From assembly GCA_033064195.1 (NCBI GenBank), contig JARBJD010000094.1:1-64000 (forward strand): DNA of 64,000 nt, read 5' to 3'. A model generated the notes under the pieces. It was not told the DNA's origin. It was given only the letters and a program-made list of their open reading frames with translations, and did not search any database. The DNA is from Blattamonas nauphoetae (lineage: Eukaryota > Preaxostyla > Oxymonadida). Of the stretch, positions 56,863 through 64,000 are shown piece by piece; positions within the stretch are counted from its first letter, which is position 1, and every line of letters starts with the position of its first letter. Position numbers and translations under genes: made by a program.

Positions 56863-58550
56863 ATGACCATCCTTCATTTATTCTTCTACGCCTCGGTCGC
56901 TACGTCTCTATCTTTGAATCCAATCATCCATTCTTTTCTCTGACGTTCACAAAACGATGAACCATCACCAACTATTAATCTTCTCCCACAACGTTATCAC
57001 TCTGATATTACTCTGAATTCATCAACAATATCGATCCTTGGGCAAACAAACACCTCTATTTCTCATCCGAACAAAGGCACAATGAAACACCCACTCTTTG
57101 AAGTCCACAATTCAACGATTGCTTTATTCTCACTTCATTTGGAACAACTTCAAGCAGCAAATATTGCTCACGCAGGGTTAAATTCTAATATTGTCATTTC
57201 TGATTGCGTTATTGACCATGATGGATCTATTTTCAACCTCGTCACCTCGAATGGAGGTCAAGTCTCAATCAAGTCCACACAGTTCCACGCGTCCTCTAAA
57301 TTTGGGACGATTCTAGACACTCTTGTTTTTGCCCCTGACTCCCCAGTGGAATTGACCTTCTCCGATTTGCAGATCATGAACGGTGAGCACACGATGACAC
57401 ATCCCATCCTCTCCTCTCCCCTCGCCACTCTGACCACCATCAACTCCTGCATCTTCCGGAATATCACCGACACATCTCCTGGAGCAATCACACCGTCCAT
57501 CTCAACACAAGCTGTCATTTCTGGACTCAACGTCGCCGACTGCGAAAACGCCGTGGATGGTCTGATCTCAATCAACAGCAACTCCCACACCTCACATCTC
57601 CTCAACTCCACCTTCCAACGCACTGTGCGCAACGCTAAAATCTCCTGCATCGGTGACGACCTGATGATTTGTTCACATCAATATGTGGACACACGCTCCG
57701 TGTTTCGTGATGCCGGAACGTACAGCCTCACCTTTGTCATATTTGAGGGTTGTTTAAGTTACAAAGATTGGGGTGGCTCTCTTTACGTTGAGCAGGACAC
57801 ACACATCTCTGATTGTATGTTCAAAGATTCTCATTCAGACATGTATTTTGGAGGAGCGATTATGCATGGCGGTGCGAGTTTATATATCAACAGAACCATC
57901 TTTTGGATCTGTGATGCATACAATGGAGATGCAGATGGAGGAGCCATCAGGTTCGACGACGTCTACGCAGAACTTGGTACTACTGAAGTGACAGACTCCT
58001 ATTTCCTTTCAAACGTAGGATTGTCTGGTGGTGCAATTAATGGGAGAGCAGCCCAATGTAAGATCATCAATTGTATCTTCGATGACTCCATCGCATACAG
58101 TTTCGGCGGATGCATCTGCCTTTGGCAAACTGACACGACGTATCTCGAAATCAAATACAATGCTTTCCTCCGAACTTTATTTCAGAAAATTGGGACTGAT
58201 ATTCACTTTTACGATCTGGATCCGGCCTTTGATTTCGAGGGGAAGGTTATCGGACTTGTGACCACATCGCCCATCATCGACGGTGGAAAATGTTCATTTG
58301 GCATTGATTGCCAACAATACCAGAAAACTGAAAACACAAGCATCATCAGACAGGTCTCCCTCTCGACGTCATCAACCAAAACAGTCTCAGCCGATGTCGA
58401 CGCCGCATCAAGCTTTGATGGCTCCACAGCGAGAAGTGTGCAAGCTGCCATCCTTTCAGTCGCCAATTCTGCTGGAAACTCCGTGACCATAACAATCGAC
58501 AACACAGCCAAGGATCTCATCGAAGATTTAGCAGAGCGAAGAAGAGTGAG
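56863..58550 (+). pseudogene. Beta-helix surface protein, one in-frame TGA after the signal peptide
   Basis: The ATG at 56863 opens a clear signal peptide (MTILHLFFYASVATSLS), but a TGA at 56941-56943 stops it. The same frame stays open from there for about 535 codons, with rungs and Gly pairs typical of the family (WGGSLYVEQD, YFGGAIMHGG, DGGAIRFDD, LSGGAINGR) and a C-terminal Ser/Thr segment. No intron that would remove the TGA is apparent. Without readthrough the protein would start at 57082 and lack a signal peptide. From about 58521 the frame enters an inverted-repeat cluster, so its natural C-terminus is lost. A young pseudogene is the simplest reading. Confidence 0.65.
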
Positions 58551-58771
58551 ATCAATCTCTGAAGTGAGTCGAACACAACAATGGGTTAGACCCTTGGGAG
58601 ACTCATATAGAAAAGGGAGAAGAGTACATGCCGAATCAAGGTCTAATCACGTCGAAAAGAATAACAAAACCAAAAACCAAAGGGCAGAGCGAAGACACTC
58701 CACATCAACTGAAACCATTCCTTGTCGGGTGGGAGGGTGGTCACTCTTCTTCGCTCTGCTAAATCTTCGAT
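58521..58771. mobile_element. Small inverted-repeat element, about 250 bp
   Basis: A 30-base sequence at 58521-58550 is exactly complementary to 58742-58771. The spacer begins with a block (GATCAATCTCTGAAGTGAG) shared, in the other direction, with 61283-61325. Probably a MITE-like piece nested against the larger inverted-repeat module on its right. Confidence 0.65.
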
Positions 58772-58799
58772 CACTCTGCAGTGATCTGATTCAGCCGAG

Positions 58800-59762
58800 C
58801 TACGAAGAGTGAGTCTTGGGAGTCATCACCTCGTTGATGAGGATGGACTCTTCGCCGTTTTCCTGTTCTCCAACTGGATCGTGCACTGCCCTCTTCGTCT
58901 CCGTCAAAATAAACCCGAAAGTCCAAGAGCAACTTTGCTCTACGCCGAAACCAATATCGGCACTCCATATTCCGAGGATCATGCTGCATCCACGAAGGAT
59001 AGTCTCCAGTCCGTTCCCGTCGATGATGTCATCGTCTGCCATATTCTCCAGTGACACAGAATACTCTCCAGTAACCATGCGATGTCCAACAAATCCAACA
59101 GTGGGTTGATTCACCTTGGTTAGACGCGATAGTTCAGCAATCGTTTCAAACACAAGGTCAGACTCAAAATGAACTGGTTTTGATGAAGAATTCATCATCC
59201 CACTCACTTCATAAATCGTGACATATTTCAGTCCAAGTTCACCAACTCCAGCTGTGCCATAAAGAACTCCATTGATTCTTCCATTCCCAGACGAATCGAA
59301 TGACACACTCATCGTCTCAGTCCCAGACAATCCTTTCGACTGAGTCATCCTCACTGTGTACTCCTCAGAGAGACCAATCCCAGACAGCGACACAACTCCT
59401 TTCTTGTCCTGATCCGAATATTCAACAAACGGATTCGGAGTGGTCAGACGAGGCGGTTCTGCCATGATCTTTTCGAGATTGGCTTCGGAGAAGTGAGTGG
59501 CTGTCGTCGACGAGACTGTTTGCGAGAACTCAGTCGCATTGTATTCCACTCCATACGACAGTTCAGCATCTGACAACGGATACAGCAATGCTGACCCCAT
59601 CCACGCATCGTCTAAAACTCTGAACTTCATCGAAACAATGTGCTTCACTGACGAACCAACTGACAGCGAAACATCGTTAGTTTCACCTGTCACTAGTTCC
59701 TTTCCTGTCATCCTCCTCTGCCACCTGTGACGTCGATGCCAATCAGAGGCGAGAGGACGCAA
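58800..59762 (-). pseudogene. Fragment of a surface-protein beta-sandwich region
   Basis: The 320-codon leftward frame has repeated beta-sandwich units: SFDSSGNGRINGVLYG, ELGLKYVTIYEVSG, FETIAELSRLTKVNQ, VGFVGHRMVTGEYSVSL. Comparable units lie in the N-terminal part of the 40-42.6 kb gene. Its last residues are read from the inverted repeat at the left end of the module, and its first residues from repeat DNA near 59.7 kb, so neither end is natural. It is a captured or cut-off piece of a larger surface-protein gene. Confidence 0.55.
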
Positions 59763-60233
59763 TGTTGTGAAATGTCGGAAAAAACTGTCCTTTCAGTTGG
59801 CGGAGGGTGATCGAGAAGAACCCTGCTGACCCATGTTCCTCCAACATCGTCGACTCATAGCAAAAACTTTGTATGATGTGGCTGACACAGCCTTTCGCAA
59901 TGAATGAAGATGGAGACTGAACTCCATTCCCTGATATCTCCTTCAATATACTCTGTACCAATTGCGTTGACCATTATCCCTCTATGACGAGGGAAGCGAC
60001 ATTCTCCTCTGCCATCCACGGCGTTGATGCCATTCGGAGGCCAGAGGGCAGTATGTTGTGAAGTGCATCCCAGCATTGACTGTTGAGATGATGTTGTGGC
60101 GTTGATGCCAAAAGATGATGGTTGTGTTATGATGTGTGACTGGTGATAGTCTGATGTGGTTTGTGATGTGATCGTTGGGGCGATGACGCCAACTTAAGAA
60201 GCAATTGAGGTGTTTGATCTGCTTTCCTGTGTA

Positions 60234-61330
60234 TTACTGCTGGCTCCGCCCTTCATCCTCCTGTCTGAAAAACATATTCACCATTGAAAAAGACCGAAAT
60301 TGTGGTCCATCTCTGACTGCCTCTGCAGTCTCCCTTGCCCGAATCGTTTGCTCCATCTCCTGTTGGAGGAGCTCTTCCTGCCGTCGAACGTTCTCCTGTT
60401 CCAGCTCATCCTCCCCAATTGACGGCTCGACAAGACCGAGATTGACCTTGCGAGCCAGTTCCACCTGTTGTACCAGCTCCGCTGCTTTCAGCCCCATCAA
60501 CGCCAATGCTTGCACAGAGGGCATGCCTTGTCGGACAGCTATGAACAGGCCAATACTTAACCTGACCGCGTGGAAGGCCTCATGTTTAAGGCCTACCAAT
60601 AAACCATCACTATCCCGTGTATGTTCTGTAACATATTTGCTAAGGATATCCATATTCAGCTGAAGCCCTTCGGCCAATTTCAGGACCTCCTTCAGAGTCG
60701 CAAGAGCCTGAGCAACCCAGTTGAAGATCGGGAGCTCCCTTGCAACATCTTCTACCCTGGCTTGCATATATTCGAGGTCTGCTCCAAGTCCAGCTTGAGT
60801 TGGAGCGATGCCCATCTGCGGTTGAAGTGGTGCAGGCTGGAAGACGACTTGTTCTGGAGGCGGTGTTGTCCGGAAGATCCAGGGTGTCATCGATCCGTCA
60901 TTATCGATATTCGGCGTATGTACATCATCACTCTGCCTTTGACGAAACGGTTGAGGGGTCAAAATTCGCTGCTGGACTACATTTGGGACCAGGGCACCTC
61001 CGATCGGTCCCTCCCAGTCCTGGCTATCCAGTCCGAAGTCACAATCAATTGTCGCCAGAAATAGTCGTAAAAGATGGAAAATTGCACCGGCAATGGGATA
61101 GAGGTAGGGTGGCAACGCCATCTGTTGAAATTTTTGAGCGTCTTCGGAGTTGGGTGAAAGCCCGCTTGTAAACACCTGGACACCAAATTGCGAAGCTCCT
61201 GCAATCTCGCCTTAAAGATTTCACCAAACTGCTCTTCTTGAGTCATTGTTGTGTTCAAATTAAAATGCAAATTAAAATTCAGAGATCTAACCCATTGTTG
61301 TGTTCGACTCACTTCAGAGATTGATCTCAC
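60234..61330 (-). mobile_element. Unknown frame, possibly gag-like, inside the inverted-repeat module
   Basis: A leftward coding region of over 300 residues. The start is helical (EEQFGEIFKARLQELRNLVS), followed by a hydrophobic helix, a Pro/Gln-rich linker and a helical Ala/Leu/Glu-rich C-terminus with a coiled coil (EDELEQENVRRQEELLQQEM). Helical body plus Pro/Gln linker and lack of enzymatic motifs resemble gag-type proteins of retroelements, which is a weak analogy. It does not look whole (at least one break). It could equally be a protein of an unknown DNA element. No reverse transcriptase or recombinase accompanies it. Confidence 0.3.
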
Positions 61331-61373
61331 TCTTCGTAGCTCGGCTGAATCAGATCACTGCAGAGTGATCGAG

Positions 61374-64000
61374 AATCAGCTGTTTGTGGGTCATCGAACA
61401 GTTTCTGTCACAGCATCCGACTTTACTCCGGGAACAACCGCACCCACCCACAAAATCTCCTCTCATGTGACACACGACCAGCCACTCTTCTATGTGTGGG
61501 CACAGGGCCGCCTCTCTCTGTCTGGTCTCTTCTTAAAGAGAATGAACAAGTACTCTCACCTCAACACCTCCGAAAGCACTGTTGTGCTCCAATCATGCAT
61601 CCTTGAAGGTTTTGATGCACCAACGAACCAAGATTCGGACATGTCAGGTCGCATCGTCGTCATGAAAGGGTCGAGTGACCTCGCAGCAACCGACACCATT
61701 TTCCGAAATTCCTTTTCGGGACTTCATGGCGGAGGTGTGCTGATGGACACTGGAAAGCTCAAATTGACCCGATGCACATTCTCAGGCCTCCGTTCACATT
61801 ACACTGGAGCAGCGTTGCTGTTCGCGTGCATCAGTCCCATCGACACGATCATCGATTCCTGCACGTTCGATGGGAACGCTGCCGATGGTGGAGTGGTCAG
61901 AATCGACAACGTCCAAAATGGACTCACGATGAAAGATTGCTTGTTCATCAACACTGAACGAATCGAGTGGGATGCGTCCGAGATCTATCTCAACAACACA
62001 GTCTCTCTCCCTTCGGACAACAAAACATGGATCAGTTCATCATACAGCACCTCGCCGTCAGGTGAGAGAGAAGAATACTCCAAAGGATTTGTGCCATCTT
62101 CAGACGAAGCACTGTTGTCGGTTACGCTCACCACAATCACTGTCAGTGCAGATGGGACAGACTCGACGACTTGTGGACTCACTCCCGTTCTCACATGCCA
62201 AACAACCTCACATGCACTCTCTCGTCTTCCTGAATCGCCCAGCACAGCTGACCAGATCGTTTTCACAGCCACCACAGAAGTTCCAGAAGCTGGAACACTC
62301 GCCATCGGAAGCAGGAACATTGCGATTGGAGGGAAGAGTGCGAACGAGAAGGGTCACCTGAAAGCCACAGGCTCAGACCGAAGTGTTGTGACAATCACAA
62401 CAGCAAAAGTGTCCATATCCTTCCTCACCCTCCAACACTTCACCGCATCGTCGTCGTTCTCCTCTCCTCTCGTCGCGATGTCTGGTGCAGGCTCGCTCGT
62501 CCTGAATGCCGTTGTCTTCCTCCCAACCGACTCATCAAACTCTGCCCGTCAGGCATCTTTCGTGAAGATCGACAGCGGATCACTCACCACCTCAACTCTC
62601 CAAGCATCAGCAGGGTTTGTGAAGACCTCACTCCTTGATCTCTCTCCATCCACATCATGCTCGCTTGATGGCCTCACGGTGTCTGGAATCCATGGAAATT
62701 CCCCGACACAATCACCAGTCCTCACTGCAACTGTTGCAAGTGCTTCTCTGACCGTCTCGAACTCTGCCTTCACTTCGTGCGTCACGTCAGGAAATGGTGG
62801 TTGTTTGAATGTGGTTGTGAGCGGCAGTGGATCTCTCACTGTCTCCTCATCCTCGTTCGATGACTGCTCAGCTTCGACGGGAGGAGCTTTGTTCGTCGAC
62901 ATCACCGGAATGACTGCTTCAACCAACTTGGATTTGTCTGGAGCTTCGTTTGGAACAATATCACCAAATTCAGCTTCTTGGGGCTCAGACATCTTCATCA
63001 AATTGACACCTGGAGACGAAAACTCCAAACTGGCATCATCTCAATTCTCGAATGGTCTGATCACAACAGCCACAGTTTTCACATCCACCGAACTCAACCG
63101 GATCCAAACCTCAGAAGGCTCTTTGCTTTACGTCCTCTTCCCTCTCACAACCAACCCGCTCTCTGTCGACGGAATAACAGGCATCGACGAAGCGAGATGT
63201 GGTCACTCGAAGCTGCCATGCAAGACTGTCCAACAAGGAATGACGAACTTGGCTGGTTCGGTGAATGTCATTGAGCTCACATCTGATGTCGTTCTCGCTG
63301 CTGCCCTCGCCATCTCAAAAGCGTCGACAATCCAGGCAAACATCGGAACGAGACAAATCACACTTTCGAGAGCGAATGTGATCCCAGTGAACACCGACGT
63401 GACACTGTCCTCCCTCGCATTCATCCAAAGCGCGCAACTGACCTCTTCAGCCATCACTCTCTCGTCAGGCTCTCTCACCGTGACTGGATGTTCATTCACT
63501 GGCCTCTCCTCGTCAGTCAGTGGAACAGCAATCTCAGCAACCATCTCCGCAGGAAAGACTCTCTCCATCGCCGACTCAGCCTTCGTTGGCTGTTCAACGA
63601 CGAAGGACGGAGGTGCACTCTCGCTCAAACTGGTCGGGGATGCGTCTGTCTCCATCGGTGCCGACTTTGCTGGCAACACTGCGTCAGACAAAGGAGGAAG
63701 TGTGTTCTTCGACAAGTCGACTTCGACGTTGCTTGCTGCTGACAGCCCCATCACGTTCATTTCGACCACATTCGGAACAGCTGGTGCTTCTGGATCAGCT
63801 GCGAATGGGAAGAGCGTGTTCATCGACGGAGGATCGAGACAGATCAGCACCTTCCTCAACGTCACAGATTGGGACATTCAAACAAAGACCGAACTTGGAG
63901 TGGTTGGACCCGTCTCGTCGTTCACATCGAAAGATCTCGAAGGACTCCCACATCCATCAGGATCGACCACAAAGCCGTTCTCGTTCCTTCACCTCTTTCT
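61374..64000 (+). CDS. Large beta-helix surface protein, partial at both sides
   Basis: One uninterrupted frame of about 875 codons runs from the right inverted repeat to the window edge. It has the family's rung repeats (FSGLHGGGVLMDTG, FDGNAADGGVVRIDN, FDDCSASTGGALFVDI, STTKDGGALSLKLVG, ASDKGGSVFFDK) and the mark RCGHSKLPCKTVQQGM near 63200, where a new repeat domain begins. No signal peptide is present: the left end begins inside the repeat, so the N-terminus was lost to the inverted-repeat module or lies across it. The protein continues to the right, where a membrane anchor like that at 40.4 kb would be expected. Likely a cell-surface protein. Confidence 0.75.

Larger units (their letters stand above)
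58769..61372. mobile_element. 2.6-kb module bounded by 46-bp perfect inverted repeats
   Basis: The left repeat (about 58769-58814) is the exact complement of the right (about 61325-61372); both contain CAGTGATCTGATTCAGCC. Inside are a leftward surface-protein fragment (58800-59762), a diverged direct repeat (59725-59775 and 60006-60066) and a leftward unknown frame (60234-61330). The adjoining 75-bp block at 58521-58598 is nearly identical, in inverted order, to 61283-61350. I cannot assign a superfamily and see no target duplication. Confidence 0.5.

Noticed and set aside
1-64000. Reassigned TAG or TAA (glutamine) code, as in some oxymonads
   Set aside because: Several frames of 400-875 codons contain no in-frame TAA or TAG, and clear genes end with them. 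The few isolated TAGs are better explained by splicing or decay.

Overview
The window looks like nuclear DNA of an anaerobic flagellate, most likely an oxymonad such as Blattamonas or a close relative (inference). The reasons are many short GT-AG introns in closely packed genes, several copies of large pectin-lyase-like (right-handed beta-helix) surface proteins, ARM-repeat proteins ending in a SPRY-like domain, and a heavy load of DNA transposons and virus-like sequence. The standard code fits: long frames are free of TAA, TAG and TGA. I saw no rRNA, tRNA or CRISPR.

Layout. 1-7.9 kb: a virus-like element cut by the left edge, with two tandem capsid-like genes, a small gene, an S74-chaperone fibre-like gene and a small repeat-bearing frame. 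A 2.5-kb hAT-type transposon sits in the end of the second capsid-like gene. 8-22 kb: decayed beta-helix copies, a 17-bp minisatellite, a cluster of small Cys-rich and coiled-coil genes, and dispersed inverted repeats. 22.2-23.2 kb: a near-perfect foldback element in an ARM-type gene remnant.

23.9-39.0 kb is a gene-dense host island. In order: a Ser/Pro-rich protein with a CaaX end (-), a PHD-knuckle-PHD chromatin reader with seven exons (+), a myotubularin-type lipid phosphatase with seven exons (-), a 530-residue protein with an RRM-like start (-), an ARM/coiled-coil/SPRY-like protein (-), a P-loop ATPase-like gene (-) and an intact secreted beta-helix protein (+). Joining exons at GT-AG sites kept the frame exactly in every multi-exon gene, which strongly supports the models.

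39-56 kb: a second ARM/SPRY-like gene (44.1-45.3 kb) among transposons: a Tc1 fragment, a truncated mariner, a pogo-type gene split by a mariner/IS630-type element with TA duplications, and a Tc1 element with both ends. Decayed beta-helix genes fill much of the rest. 56-64 kb: a beta-helix gene with one in-frame stop after its signal peptide, a 2.9-kb nest of inverted repeats holding a surface-protein fragment and an unknown possibly gag-like frame, and a long open beta-helix frame running off the right edge.

The host genes suggest phosphoinositide signalling (myotubularin), histone reading (PHD-knuckle-PHD) and a variable cell surface (beta-helix proteins). The surface-protein loci carry most of the decay and transposon insertion.
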